Below the pieces are notes generated by a model. The model worked only from the letters and a program-made list of their open reading frames with translations. It was not told the DNA's origin and did no database searches. A stretch of 64,000 nucleotides of DNA. Source: Rossellomorea vietnamensis (GTDB taxonomy: Bacteria > Bacillota > Bacilli > Bacillales > Bacillaceae_B). Positions 18,384-27,175 of the stretch are shown here, in pieces; the stretch's first letter is position 1, and the number at the start of each line of letters is the position of its first letter. The stretch lies in the NCBI RefSeq assembly GCF_025398035.1, contig NZ_CP104558.1, positions 3,668,001 to 3,732,000 of the forward strand, given 5' to 3'. The translations under genes and the position numbers were made by a program.

Positions 18384-18782
18384 TTAGAACGTGAGGTTAT
18401 ACATCAGTTCGTATTCCCTTTGAATGGACTGCATTGTTTCCAGGCTCTTTTGTGCGTGGGGGGAAGGGTCTGCTTCAAGTTCCTGCTTTAATGTTAAGTA
18501 TGACTCGATAAGAGTTTCATTATAATCGGGGATGTCCCCGTCATATGGCTTAACCATTTTCTCCGGCATGTTGGCACGCTCGCCGTGGGCAAGGGCTTTC
18601 CGTTCATGAAACAAGGGTACATCCACAGCCTGTGGATTGTGCAGGTCGCCTTGCCTCGGATGCTTTAAGACAGCCAGGATCTTCACGACAAAGGCACCTG
18701 GTCGTTCTCCTGTGACCTCCCCTACATATTTTCCCGTTTTATAAAAAGCTGTGACATAATCACCAATTTGTATGTTTTTCAT
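18384..18782 (-). CDS. kapB: KapB, kinase-associated protein B
   Basis: 132 residues matching the KapB family: an SH3-like N-terminal barrel (IQIGDYVTAFYKTGKYVGEV), a HNPQAVDVPLFHERKALAHGE segment near 47-67, and a helical C-terminus. In B. subtilis it is needed for KinB-dependent sporulation signalling and is called a lipoprotein, but I see no signal peptide or lipobox here. GGAGG lies 7 bases before the ATG at 18782. kinB, expected beside it, is absent; the neighbour is a divergent cyclophilin gene. Confidence 0.87.
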   Translation of the reverse strand: MKNIQIGDYVTAFYKTGKYVGEVTGERPGAFVVKILAVLKHPRQGDLHNPQAVDVPLFHERKALAHGERANMPEKMVKPYDGDIPDYNETLIESYLTLKQELEADPSPHAQKSLETMQSIQREYELMYNLTF

Positions 18783-18877
18783 AAAAAACCTCCTCTAATA
18801 CATCAATCTCTATTATAATGTAAGCAGAATGGAACTGAGAAATAACTACTATAAAGGTAACATGTGGAGGTACATAT

Positions 18878-19615
18878 ATGAAGCGTTTAATGATCGTTAC
18901 CCTCTGTTTACTAGGTTTAGCCCTTGCCTCATGTGGACAAACAGAAAAGGGAGATACCACAGAAGAAAAGCCAAAAGCATCCGAGAAGCAGAAAACAGCA
19001 GAAGAAACCAAAGGAGATGAAGATATGACCTATCCTCAGCTGACAACAGAAGTTGCTGAAAACGAAAAATTAGTTGAAATGAAAACTTCCATGGGAACCA
19101 TCAAGATCAAGTTATTCCCGGAACAGGCGCCTAAAACCGTGGAGAACTTTATCAAACACAGTAAAGACGGTTATTACGATGGCTTGAAATTCCACCGGGT
19201 CATTAAAGACTTCATGATTCAGGGAGGAGACCCGAATGGAAACGGAACAGGTGGGGAAAGCATCTACGGAGAATCTTTCGAAGATGAATTTTCACCGGAG
19301 TTATTCAATTTGCGCGGTGCCCTTTCGATGGCGAATGCCGGCCCAGATACAAATGGCAGCCAATTCTTCATTGTACAAAAAAGTGACATCGACCCTCAGT
19401 TGGAAGATCAGATGAAATCTGCCGGATTCCCGGATCAGATCGTCGAGGCCTACATGGAGAACGGTGGAACGCCTTGGCTTGATCAGAAGCACACTGTATT
19501 CGGACAAGTGGTGGACGGTATGGACATCGTGGATAAAATCGCTAACGTAGAAGTAGGGGCGAACGATCTTCCTAAAGAAGACGTCGTGATTGAAAACATC
19601 AAGGTTGTAAAATAA
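18878..19615 (+). CDS. lipoprotein cyclophilin-type peptidyl-prolyl isomerase
   Basis: 245 residues: a signal peptide with lipobox LASC (lipidated Cys at about 19), a charged Lys/Glu/Thr linker (about 22-48), and a cyclophilin domain (about 60-243). Active-site features are [17 protein letters not shown] near 102-118 and NGSQFFI near 150, so the catalytic Arg, Phe and Gln are retained. An insert near 160-190 ([20 protein letters not shown]) lies before HTVFGQV. It should catalyse proline isomerisation of exported proteins at the outer membrane face. GTGGAGG precedes the ATG. Confidence 0.88.
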   Translation: MKRLMIVTLCLLGLALASCGQTEKGDTTEEKPKASEKQKTAEETKGDEDMTYPQLTTEVAENEKLVEMKTSMGTIKIKLFPEQAPKTVENFIKHSKDGYYDGLKFHRVIKDFMIQGGDPNGNGTGGESIYGESFEDEFSPELFNLRGALSMANAGPDTNGSQFFIVQKSDIDPQLEDQMKSAGFPDQIVEAYMENGGTPWLDQKHTVFGQVVDGMDIVDKIANVEVGANDLPKEDVVIENIKVVK

Positions 19616-19621
19616 ACCTGA

Positions 19622-19663
19622 AAGAGCCGTGAACACCATTTTTGTGGGTTTACGGCTTTTTTA
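19622..19663 (+). terminator. terminator after the cyclophilin gene
   Basis: AGAGCCGTGAACACC pairs imperfectly with GTGGGTTTACGGCT and is followed by TTTTTT. Confidence 0.75.
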
Positions 19664-19742
19664 TATAGGGAAAGAAGAGGTATTTCCTCGGAAATTGTCG
19701 CGTGGACGTTCAATAAATCGTAAAAAAGGTGACAATTTGAAG

Positions 19743-19772
19743 TTGGTTTGTCTTTGAGAGAGTTGTTATAAT
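19743..19772 (+). promoter_or_regulatory. candidate promoter of the 66-residue ORF
   Basis: TTGGTT, 18 bases and TATAAT lie 34 bases before the start codon. Confidence 0.5.
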
Positions 19773-19805
19773 GGACAAAGAGTTTGTTTTCGAAAGGAGC
19801 GTACC

Positions 19806-20006
19806 ATGCTTTCTTCATTTATTTTAAATTTATTTCTCTATTTCCCCGAAGATAAGACAGAATATATCCCAGCCGGCATTACGATGGCCATTTTCATGAT
19901 CGCTGCCTTGCTCACATTCCGGATCATCCAGAAAGCTTCAAAGCGCGAAGAACTGAAAACAAAGAAAATGGAAGAAGAAGCAAGGGTTCAGAAGAGAACA
20001 AAATAA
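19806..20006 (+). CDS. small single-helix membrane protein
   Basis: 66 residues, not recognised. Residues 3-12 are hydrophobic, one clear membrane helix spans about 21-40 (IPAGITMAIFMIAALLTF), and the remainder is a highly charged Lys/Glu/Arg helix facing the cytosol. AAAGGAGCGTACC before the ATG, a good upstream promoter and a terminator right after the stop support a real monocistronic gene. Confidence 0.65.
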   Translation: MLSSFILNLFLYFPEDKTEYIPAGITMAIFMIAALLTFRIIQKASKREELKTKKMEEEARVQKRTK

Positions 20007-20012
20007 AAATCG

Positions 20013-20039
20013 AAACACGCCTCCTGAGCGTGTTTTTTT
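20013..20039 (+). terminator. terminator after the 66-residue ORF
   Basis: An AAACACGC/GCGTGTTT stem with a short loop is followed by a T-run. Confidence 0.78.
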
Positions 20040-20148
20040 CGTTCTGCTGGATATCCTTCATACAGCAGCACGTCATGGAAGTAGGAATAATTTTCACCAC
20101 GGGAGTCAACAATGGTGAAAGAGTATGCAGAGATGGAGGAAGAACGAT

Positions 20149-20676
20149 ATGAAAAAATTATCCCTATTATATATGGTCATGATCACACTCCTTGCAAGCG
20201 GATGTGCCATTGAAAACCCGAAAAAGCTGGAAGTGGAAATGAAAAATGAGAACGGTGATTCACTGGGGAATGCCACCCTTCAGGAGCAATCTGACGGAGT
20301 GGAAGTCGCATTGGATCTCGAAGGGCTTCCTCCGGGGGAGCACGGAATCCATATACATGAAAAAGGAGTATGCAAGCGGCCGGATTTCGTATCGTCAGGT
20401 AATCACTTCAATCCTGACGACACGAAGCATGGACTGCTTCATCCTGAAGGGGCCCACGGCGGAGATCTGCCCAACCTCATCGTCGGGGAGGACGGAACGG
20501 TGAAGGTGAAGCTCATGGCTCCGATGGTTACGTTATCAAAGGGGAAGACCTCCCTTTTTACTAAAGAAGGGACCTCCCTCATCATTGATGAAAATAAAGA
20601 CGACGGAATGACACAACCTTCGGGGGATTCCGGTAAACGCATTGCCTGTGGCGAGATCAAAAGCGATAAGAAATAG
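20149..20676 (+). CDS. sodC: Cu/Zn superoxide dismutase-like lipoprotein with one Cu ligand replaced
   Basis: 175 residues: a signal peptide with lipobox LASGC (Cys19), then a Cu/Zn-SOD domain. Copper ligands His68 and His70 (GIHIHEKG), bridging His86 (NHFNP), zinc ligands His94, His103 and Asp106 (GAHGGDLPN), disulphide Cys75/Cys167 and Arg164 are all present. The fourth copper ligand, normally His in the pattern LVVHEKADD, reads LIIDENKDD, so Asp147 replaces it. The B. subtilis paralog YojM also lacks copper ligands, so dismutase activity is doubtful while zinc binding should persist. The ATG at 20149 follows TGGAGGAAG. Confidence 0.88.
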   Translation: MKKLSLLYMVMITLLASGCAIENPKKLEVEMKNENGDSLGNATLQEQSDGVEVALDLEGLPPGEHGIHIHEKGVCKRPDFVSSGNHFNPDDTKHGLLHPEGAHGGDLPNLIVGEDGTVKVKLMAPMVTLSKGKTSLFTKEGTSLIIDENKDDGMTQPSGDSGKRIACGEIKSDKK

Positions 20677-20683
20677 CCGTAAA

Positions 20684-20731
20684 AAAAATGTACCAGGCAG
20701 AATCGGAATGATCCGTACCTGGTACATTTTT
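20684..20731. terminator. bidirectional terminator sodC/patB
   Basis: AAAAATGTACCAGG pairs perfectly with CCTGGTACATTTTT around an 18-20 base loop, with T-runs on both strands. Confidence 0.8.
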
Positions 20732-20734
20732 CAT

Positions 20735-21898
20735 TCAGCTTAATGCGGTCCTTAGTCTTCCCAGCCCGTCCATCAGCGTCTCCCGTGGACATGCAATGTT
20801 CATGCGGACAAAGCCTTCCCCGCCAGGACCATATTTCGTCCCCGGTTCCAATGCAAGTTTTCCTCTATCCAATAGTCTGTTCTTCAGTTCATCATCGGAT
20901 AGATCCAGCTTCGTACAGTCGATCCAGAGCAGATACGTCCCTTCTGCTTCCACGACTTGCAGTTCGGACAGATGTTCTTCAATGAATTGCTTCGTGACGG
21001 TTACATTTTCCTGGAGATAATCCAGGATCTCTTCTAACCATTGTTCTCCGTGGCGATAGGCTGTTTCCATTCCGATGATACCGAGTGTATTGAGAGTAAA
21101 AAAGCCCTGTTTTTTATGGACGCCTGCGATCTTTTCCCTGATGTCAGCATTGGGGGTAATCATGGCTGAAGCCTGTAACCCGGCAAGGTTAAAGGTTTTA
21201 CTTGGTGCAATGCACGTAATCGTCATATCCCGGAATGTCTCATCCAGAGAGGCGAGGGGGATATGCGTATGATGTTTATAAACCAGATCTGAATGAATCT
21301 CATCGGACACAATCAGGACGTTGTACTTGTGACATAATTCAGCCATTTTGACTAGCTCTTCTTTCTTCCACACCCTTCCGCTCGGATTATGAGGGTTGCA
21401 GAGAAGGAATAGCTTCACACCTGTTTTGAGGGATTCTTCAAAGGCATGAAAGTCGATGGAATATCTTCCTTCATGATAGTGCAGTCGGGCATTGACGATT
21501 TCCCTGTCATTATCCTCTACCAGGCTGAAAAAAGGAGTATAGACGGGAGATTGGACAAGTACCTTGTCTCCGGGAACAGTGAGAGCCTGGATGATGGTGG
21601 AAATAGCGGGAACGACTCCGGGACTGTATTGCAGCCAGGTTGTTTCGATATCCCAGCCGTGACGTTTTTGGACCCACTCTTTAATGCTGGCGGCTGTCTT
21701 ATCCCCTACAAACGTGTACCCAAAGATTCCATGCTTCAGTCTGTTTTCAAGGGCTTCCAATACGGCCTCAGGCGGAAGAAAGTCCATATCCGCCACCCAC
21801 ATAGGCAGGACATCGTCTCTCCCGAACACGGTTTTTGTGAGATCCCACTTAACGGAGGAGGATCCTTTCCGGTTGATGATTTTTTCAAATCTACTCAT
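20735..21898 (-). CDS. patB: PatB/MalY-type PLP-dependent C-S beta-lyase
   Basis: 387 residues, fold type I aminotransferase family of the MalY/PatB subgroup. PatB of B. subtilis cleaves cystathionine and related C-S substrates. Motifs include LPMWVADMDF near 31, NPHNPSGRVWKKEEL near 170, VSDEIHSDL near 200 and the PLP-lysine block IAPSKTFNLAGLQ near 235. AAGGGGAATAATAA precedes the ATG at 21898. Its nearness to yugF and alaRT follows the B. subtilis order. Confidence 0.87.
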   Translation of the reverse strand: MSRFEKIINRKGSSSVKWDLTKTVFGRDDVLPMWVADMDFLPPEAVLEALENRLKHGIFGYTFVGDKTAASIKEWVQKRHGWDIETTWLQYSPGVVPAISTIIQALTVPGDKVLVQSPVYTPFFSLVEDNDREIVNARLHYHEGRYSIDFHAFEESLKTGVKLFLLCNPHNPSGRVWKKEELVKMAELCHKYNVLIVSDEIHSDLVYKHHTHIPLASLDETFRDMTITCIAPSKTFNLAGLQASAMITPNADIREKIAGVHKKQGFFTLNTLGIIGMETAYRHGEQWLEEILDYLQENVTVTKQFIEEHLSELQVVEAEGTYLLWIDCTKLDLSDDELKNRLLDRGKLALEPGTKYGPGGEGFVRMNIACPRETLMDGLGRLRTALS

Positions 21899-22049
21899 TT
21901 ATTATTCCCCTTTCGATTATGTATTTGTAAGTATTATCATATGATGGAAACGAAAAAGATGAAAATGATATGTTTATCGTTTATCTTTCAGAACAGGAAG
22001 AGGAGGGGAGTGGAGTCCCTTCTCAAAGGAAAGAAAAAGGGACTTCTCC

Positions 22050-22958
22050 CTACGTTTCAGTTAGAAGCGTCTGGGAAAGTCCTTTTTGAAATAGAGGCTC
22101 AGTCCTGGCCTCATCCGATACTTCTTCCGGGGAGGCGGAAACAAATGAATGAATATTCTCCAATACTTCCCTTGGTTTTTCTTCCGGTACAAGATGTCCC
22201 GTCTCTTTCAGGACCACGAGTTTCGAGTTAGGGATATCCTGATTCAGCCTCTCTCCCGTTGATAAAGGCACGACCCTGTCATGTTCTCCCCAAACGAGGA
22301 GGCAGGGGGTTTGGATATTTCGCAGGTCATTCACCGATAGATCTCCTTCGCGGTCCCGAATCATCCTTGTCAGCGCTTTGAAAATATCATCCTCCAGGAA
22401 AGGTCTCAAATAGCCAAACATCATTTCATCATCAATCATGGTAGAATCATGGACGACGTTTTCAAGGTTATTGCGGATCCCTGAGCGAGTAAGCCACAGT
22501 TTCACGTAAAGATGGAAAAAAGGGATGTGACTCAGCATCGTGACGGGCCAATTCATCCGCTTTAGATATCCCGAACTGCAGAGCAGGATACCTTTTTTCA
22601 CTAAGTCAGGGGCCTTTTTCATGACATTCAAGGCGATCTGCCCACCCATGGAATGACCCGTCAAGTGGATGCTGCTTACCCTCAGATGATCCAATAAAGC
22701 GATGACCGTATTGGCAAGATTGTCGTAAGAGTAGGTGAAGCTGTTGTGTTTCCCACTGTTTCCAAAGGGAGGGAGGTCGATGGAAATAACATTATAATGT
22801 TCTTTCAAAAGAGGTGTGAGCCGTCTGAAGCTGAAGGTGGATGACAGGAATCCGTGAAGAAGGACGAAGGTCTCTCTGGCAGTGGGATGTTCGTGATATT
22901 CAAAGTAAACATTGGTACCGTTCACCTCCACCACTCTGGAGAAATCGTTTTCCCGCAT
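22050..22958 (-). CDS. yugF: alpha/beta hydrolase (YugF-like)
   Basis: 302 residues with a complete alpha/beta hydrolase catalytic set: oxyanion segment LLHGFLSSTFSFRRL near 33, nucleophile elbow LTGHSMGGQIAL near 99 (Ser), acid in WGEHDRVVP near 226 and His in ETGHLVPEEKP near 253. No signal peptide. The ATG follows AGGAGTGAGG. It resembles B. subtilis YugF. The substrate is unknown; the haloalkane-dehalogenase/esterase-like group is plausible. Confidence 0.8.
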   Translation of the reverse strand: MRENDFSRVVEVNGTNVYFEYHEHPTARETFVLLHGFLSSTFSFRRLTPLLKEHYNVISIDLPPFGNSGKHNSFTYSYDNLANTVIALLDHLRVSSIHLTGHSMGGQIALNVMKKAPDLVKKGILLCSSGYLKRMNWPVTMLSHIPFFHLYVKLWLTRSGIRNNLENVVHDSTMIDDEMMFGYLRPFLEDDIFKALTRMIRDREGDLSVNDLRNIQTPCLLVWGEHDRVVPLSTGERLNQDIPNSKLVVLKETGHLVPEEKPREVLENIHSFVSASPEEVSDEARTEPLFQKGLSQTLLTET

Positions 22959-23075
22959 TTTTCCTCACTCCTTTCTGGTTTGATTATAGTTATTTTACCC
23001 CCGATTCCATATTTCACACCTTGATTCGAACCTTCTGACATATCCATTCTCGTTAAGGGGAAAATAGGTTGACTC

Positions 23076-23103
23076 TTTTCATATACGTGACTTCTGATAT
23101 AAT
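23076..23103 (+). promoter_or_regulatory. candidate promoter of alaR-alaT
   Basis: An extended -10 TGATATAAT with TTTTCA 16 bases upstream. It is 34 bases before the alaR start. Confidence 0.45.
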
Positions 23104-23136
23104 GAAACCATTTAGTGGCGATGAGGAGGAAGAAGA

Positions 23137-23637
23137 ATGCAACTGAGAGAAATGGAGCTTGATTTAGTAAGGATTTTACAGAAGGATGCAAGGATTTCGA
23201 CAGAAGATTTAGGGAAGATGCTTCAAGTGCCGGCAAAGGAAATTGAGGAAGCGGTTGAAAAACTTGAAAAAGCGAATATTCTTGTCAGATACAGCTCGAT
23301 TGTGGACTGGTCGAAAGTGGAAGGCCATGAAGGCGTGACGGCCATGATTGATGTGAAAGTCGCTCCGAAAAGAGGGGTGGGCTTTGATGAAGTGGCTCAC
23401 CGGATTTACCGGTATAAAGAAGTGAAAAGTGTTTATCTGATGTCAGGGGCGTATGATTTGTCCGTGACGGTGGAAGGGCGGTCCATGCATGAAGTGGCGA
23501 CATTCGTGTCTGAAAAGCTCTCCACTCTGGATTCAGTCTTATCAACGACCACACATTTTCAATTGAAGAAATATAAGCATGATGGAACGATCTTCGGGGA
23601 TCAGGGCGAAGATAGAAGAATCGTGGTGTCACCATGA
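23137..23637 (+). CDS. alaR: Lrp/AsnC-family regulator AlaR (YugG)
   Basis: 166 residues: an N-terminal winged helix-turn-helix (LDLVRILQKDARISTEDLGKM near 8-28) and a C-terminal RAM/AsnC ligand domain with VYLMSGAYDLSVTVEG near 105-120. The gene overlaps alaT by four bases (ATGA). In B. subtilis this pair (yugG-yugH) links the regulator to the alanine transaminase, so amino-acid-responsive control of the operon is likely. GAGGAGGAAGAAG precedes the ATG. Confidence 0.85.
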   Translation: MQLREMELDLVRILQKDARISTEDLGKMLQVPAKEIEEAVEKLEKANILVRYSSIVDWSKVEGHEGVTAMIDVKVAPKRGVGFDEVAHRIYRYKEVKSVYLMSGAYDLSVTVEGRSMHEVATFVSEKLSTLDSVLSTTTHFQLKKYKHDGTIFGDQGEDRRIVVSP

Positions 23638-24803
23638 CAACCAAGACATCGTACATAGCTCAATCCGTTAAGAATTTAAAGCCTTCAGGGATCAGGAAAT
23701 TCTTCGATCTGGCTGCCAATATGGAAGGGGTCATTTCCTTAGGCGTAGGGGAGCCGGATTTCATCACCTCCTGGACGGTGAGGGAAGCGGCAATTCTATC
23801 CTTGGAACAGGGATATACCTCCTATACTGCGAATGCAGGACTTCTCGAATTGAGGGAAAAGATTGCCCGGTATATGAAAGACGGGTACTCGGTTGACTAT
23901 GATCCGAAAACGGAAATCATCGTGACGGTCGGGGCTTCACAGGCACTTGATATCAGCATGAGGGCCATTATCGATCAGGGGGATGAAGTGATCATCGTCG
24001 AACCGGGCTTCGTTTCGTACGTTCCCCTCGTCCAATTGGCGGGAGGAGTGCCGGTAACAGTCGAAACCAAACCGGAAAATGGCTTCAAGGTTACAGCTGA
24101 AGAACTCGAAGCGGCCATTACGTCAAAGACAAAAGCTGTGCTGCTTTGTTCCCCGAACAATCCTACAGGGACGGTCCTTGAAAGGGGGAATTTAGAGAGT
24201 CTGGCTGAAGTGATCCGGAAGCATGACCTCGTCGTCTTCTCAGATGAAATTTATGCGGAGCTTGCCTATGACTCTCACCATGTATCCATCGCTTCCCTGG
24301 AAGACATGAGAAAAAGGACCATCGTCATAAACGGATTCTCGAAAGGGTTCGCCATGACGGGCTGGAGGCTCGGCTATATATGCGCCCCTGAAGAGATTGC
24401 TTCATCCTTATTGAAGATCCATCAGTACGCCATGATGTGTGCGTCGACGCCTGCACAATATGCAGCAGTCGAGGCACTGGATAAGGGGATGGACGATGTG
24501 ATGGAAATGAAGAGAAGCTACCGTCACCGACGTCACTATTTCGTCGACTCCCTGAATGAATTGGGTTTAACATGCCACACCCCGGGAGGAGCGTTCTATG
24601 CCTTTCCTTCCATTCAAAAGACGGGAATGTCTTCCGGGGAATTTGCAGAAAAACTCCTGATGGAAGAAAAAGTGGCGGTTGTGCCCGGTAATGTATTCGG
24701 TAAAGGGGGAGAAGGGTTTATTCGTTGTTCTTATGCCTCGAGCATGGAGCAGCTGCAGGAAGCTGTGAAACGGATGAAGCGATTTGTGGAGAATCACAGT
24801 TAA
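23634..24803 (+). CDS. alaT: alanine transaminase AlaT (YugH)
   Basis: 389 residues, class I/II PLP aminotransferase. Recognisable blocks: LGVGEPDF near 36, SPNNPTGTVL near 175, FSDEIYAELAYD near 201 and the PLP-lysine block NGFSKGFAMTGWRLGY near 233-248. It probably interconverts alanine and pyruvate in the cytosol. Coupled to alaR by overlapping stop/start codons. The substrate call rests on identity with the B. subtilis alaR-alaT pair. Confidence 0.85.
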   Translation: MTTKTSYIAQSVKNLKPSGIRKFFDLAANMEGVISLGVGEPDFITSWTVREAAILSLEQGYTSYTANAGLLELREKIARYMKDGYSVDYDPKTEIIVTVGASQALDISMRAIIDQGDEVIIVEPGFVSYVPLVQLAGGVPVTVETKPENGFKVTAEELEAAITSKTKAVLLCSPNNPTGTVLERGNLESLAEVIRKHDLVVFSDEIYAELAYDSHHVSIASLEDMRKRTIVINGFSKGFAMTGWRLGYICAPEEIASSLLKIHQYAMMCASTPAQYAAVEALDKGMDDVMEMKRSYRHRRHYFVDSLNELGLTCHTPGGAFYAFPSIQKTGMSSGEFAEKLLMEEKVAVVPGNVFGKGGEGFIRCSYASSMEQLQEAVKRMKRFVENHS

Positions 24804-24821
24804 TGGGTTAGGGTTTATATT

Positions 24822-24873
24822 AAAGGATGCCTTGCACCGGATTACCGGTCGATGACAGGCATCCTTAAAAAAG
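24822..24873 (+). terminator. terminator of alaR-alaT
   Basis: AAGGATGCCTTG and CAGGCATCCTT form the outer stem, with an inner CCGG/CCGG stem, followed by an A-rich rather than T-rich tail. Shape is convincing, the tail less so. Confidence 0.55.
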
Positions 24874-24998
24874 GGCAAAAAAATAGGACGATACCATGAT
24901 CGTCCAACAAATGAAAACAAAAGGGGGAATACTTAGAAAGCTTATTTTCAGTATGACCCCTTTTGTGTTTCTCTATACATTTTTATCAAAAAATATTT

Positions 24999-25373
24999 TT
25001 ACGATTCATGTGTTTCATATTTTAATTCATATAGCATTTGCATCACCCTCAGAAAATCCTCTTCTGAGAATTCCTTGGCCTTGCGAAGGATGAGCTTCGT
25101 CCGCTTCGGACCCAGTTCTTTGATCAGCTGCTCCATCTCAGCGTCGACCCCTGTAGGAGTATGGTGACCCTTCACTTCCCGTTCCATGAGCTCGGAAGCA
25201 GGTATATCGAGAACAGTGGAAAGTTTAAGAATGGTTTGGGTGTCGGGAATCTGCAAATCAGATTCATATTTCTCAATCGTTTTCGTCCCCAATCGGGCCC
25301 GTAAAGCCAATTCCTGTTGAGACAATTTACGCTCTTCCCTTATTCGTTTCAGATTTTCACCAAAATGAGACAT
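24999..25373 (-). CDS. small XRE-family transcriptional regulator
   Basis: 124 residues with an HTH_3 domain (about 5-60: GENLKRIREERKLSQQELALRA...TKTIEKYE) and a helical C-terminal part containing LIKELGPKRTKLILRKAKEFSEEDFLRVMQ. The latter resembles the dimerisation region of small Bacillus XRE regulators. The ATG at 25373 is chosen because the upstream ATG lies within the AGGAGGG ribosome site. It is a single gene with no obvious partner, so its target is unknown. Confidence 0.75.
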   Translation of the reverse strand: MSHFGENLKRIREERKLSQQELALRARLGTKTIEKYESDLQIPDTQTILKLSTVLDIPASELMEREVKGHHTPTGVDAEMEQLIKELGPKRTKLILRKAKEFSEEDFLRVMQMLYELKYETHES

Positions 25374-25472
25374 AGCAAAATCCCTCCTCATAAATGCCTT
25401 CCGTATATCTTTAGTTTATCACCAATTGGAAAAAATTAGCCCGATAACCCGTGAACAAAATGTTACATAAAT

Positions 25473-25509
25473 AAGAGGTCCGTCCCTCATGTTGAGGGAC
25501 GGACCTCTT
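25473..25509 (-). terminator. terminator of the NSS transporter, built from the GAGGGACGGACCT word
   Basis: A perfect 17-bp stem with a 3-base loop. Arms carry GAGGGACGGACCTC. On the minus strand the stem is followed by TATTTATG. On the plus strand there is no T-run. Confidence 0.7.
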
Positions 25510-25513
25510 AGGT

Positions 25514-26842
25514 TCACGATATGAAAACGAGTATGATCGCTACTGGTACGATGTAGCGCAGGAGGAAGATCCAGCTGTTGAACAAGCCCCTGGATATGGA
25601 TGAACCGGATTGAAGTTCAGTCCAGACGTCCTCTCGTTTCATTCGGTACGATACGAAGATGGAAATGAGTAGTGCACCTACAGGCAATCCGAAATTACTC
25701 GTTATATAATCGGCAAAATCAAAGAAGTTCTTTCCTCCGATAAGAAATTCATTGAATACGCCAAATGATAGGGCACTCGGAATTCCCGAAATGAAAACGA
25801 GAATCCCGATAAGCCAGGTAAACGGCATTCGTTTCTTCTGATTCCCCTTGGACAAGGCAGCGACCCCGATTTCCAAGATGGAAAAAGCCGATGTCAGGGT
25901 AGCGAACAGTAACAGGATAAGGAACACGGTTAAGAATATCCCACCGAATGCAATCTCATTGAACACGGCAGGAAGGACCACGAAAGCGATCCCCGGTCCT
26001 TCATCAGGTTTGAAGCCCAGTGCATACACTGCCGGGAAAATCACCAGACCTGCGAGGAGCGAAATAAAGATATTCAGACTTGAAACACTGATGGCGGACC
26101 TTGGCATGCTGTCTTCTTTAGATAGATACGATGCATACGTCACCATGACGGATAGACCGACCGTTAAAGCGAAGAATGCCTGTCCCAGTGCGAGGAGGAC
26201 CGTCTCTCCATTCAAATAGCTCCAATCAGGCAGTAACAGGAAGCGGACACCTTCCATCGCTCCTTCCAATGTCAGGGACCTGATCACCAGAATGATGAAT
26301 AAAATGAATAGTGCAGGCATCATATAGCGACTGGCACGTTCGATCCCTTTTTGAATCCCGCCCTGTACGACAAGGATCGTGATGACGATGAAAGCGAACT
26401 GAGCAATCAGCACTTCTTTTGGATTCGCTATGATGCTTTCAAACAAAGCACCGTATTGTTCCTGCGTTTTTCCTGTCAAAGAGCCTGTCACACTTCTTGC
26501 CAAATAGGAAAGAATCCATCCTCCCACCACACTGTAAAAGGATAAGATGATGAACGACACCACCGTTCCTAAATAACCGATCCAGTGCCAACGGGAATGA
26601 GGGGCCAATATTTTATAAGAAGTAACAGCATCCGCCCCTGCACGCCTGCCGATGACAAATTCAGCGAGAAGAATGGGGGTCCCAATTAAAACGGTAAAAA
26701 GTATAAAGAGCAAGAAGAAAACACCCCCGCCATTCGCACCGGCCATATAAGGGAATTTCCAAATCGCGCCCAAGCCGATGGCAGACCCTGCCGCTGCCAG
26801 GATAAAGCCTATCTTAGAAGTCCATTGATCTTTCTTGGCCAT
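25514..26842 (-). CDS. sodium-dependent transporter, NSS/SNF family
   Basis: 442 residues with 11-12 membrane helices. The first helix has the Na+/substrate site signature GFILAAAGSAIGLGAIWKFPY. Later blocks include GANGGGVFFLLFI, SFYSVVGGWILSYL and FFALTVGLSVMVTYASYL. Bacterial members of this family co-transport amino acids such as tryptophan, tyrosine or leucine with sodium; the exact substrate is not readable. The ATG at 26842 follows GAAAGGAGG. It is related to the YocR/YhdH group of B. subtilis. Confidence 0.87.
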   Translation of the reverse strand: MAKKDQWTSKIGFILAAAGSAIGLGAIWKFPYMAGANGGGVFFLLFILFTVLIGTPILLAEFVIGRRAGADAVTSYKILAPHSRWHWIGYLGTVVSFIILSFYSVVGGWILSYLARSVTGSLTGKTQEQYGALFESIIANPKEVLIAQFAFIVITILVVQGGIQKGIERASRYMMPALFILFIILVIRSLTLEGAMEGVRFLLLPDWSYLNGETVLLALGQAFFALTVGLSVMVTYASYLSKEDSMPRSAISVSSLNIFISLLAGLVIFPAVYALGFKPDEGPGIAFVVLPAVFNEIAFGGIFLTVFLILLLFATLTSAFSILEIGVAALSKGNQKKRMPFTWLIGILVFISGIPSALSFGVFNEFLIGGKNFFDFADYITSNFGLPVGALLISIFVSYRMKREDVWTELQSGSSISRGLFNSWIFLLRYIVPVAIILVFIS

Positions 26843-26998
26843 ACGTAAGATCCTCCTTTCAAAAAATAAGATTTTTCAATCGTACTATGTTTTAGTACCT
26901 CTGTACACCGGATTTTTAAATTTTCAATAAATGAGGTAAAGGATAGGTAATGGTATTCAATGAAGAAAGTATGGCACCACATTTCCATTTATTATGGA

Positions 26999-27012
26999 TG
27001 AAAACGCTTAAA
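26999..27012. promoter_or_regulatory. cre-like site
   Basis: TGAAAACGCTTAAA matches the CcpA consensus TGWAANCGNTNWCA at all but one position. It lies between the divergent NSS transporter and the small membrane gene. Confidence 0.45.
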
Positions 27013-27067
27013 AACATTACTTTTCAACTAATTTTTAGAAAAGAAGTCAAAAACAAGGCAAATAGAC

Positions 27068-27095
27068 TGGAAATTTTCTGAATATGTAGTATACT
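27068..27095 (+). promoter_or_regulatory. candidate promoter of the 95-residue membrane protein
   Basis: TGGAAA, 16 bases and TATACT. The predicted start falls just upstream of the second cre-like site. Confidence 0.4.
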
Positions 27096-27140
27096 AATTG
27101 TAACAAAACGTTCACAAATTATTCTTTTTTTCGCCACAAT

Positions 27141-27154
27141 TGAAAGCGTTTACT
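27141..27154. promoter_or_regulatory. cre-like site just downstream of the predicted transcription start
   Basis: TGAAAGCGTTTACT matches the CcpA consensus at 13 of 14 positions. Its place between promoter and start codon fits repression by CcpA. Confidence 0.6.
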
Positions 27155-27175
27155 ACAGAAATGGAGGAATTGAAA

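Noticed and set aside
18384..18782. KapB as a lipoprotein
   Set aside because: The family name says lipoprotein, but the N-terminus MKNIQIGDYV has no hydrophobic signal and no lipobox Cys, so I annotate it as cytosolic.
24887..24905. Inverted repeat GGACGAT/ATCGTCC after alaT as a second terminator
   Set aside because: The stem is only seven bases and has no T-tract on either strand.
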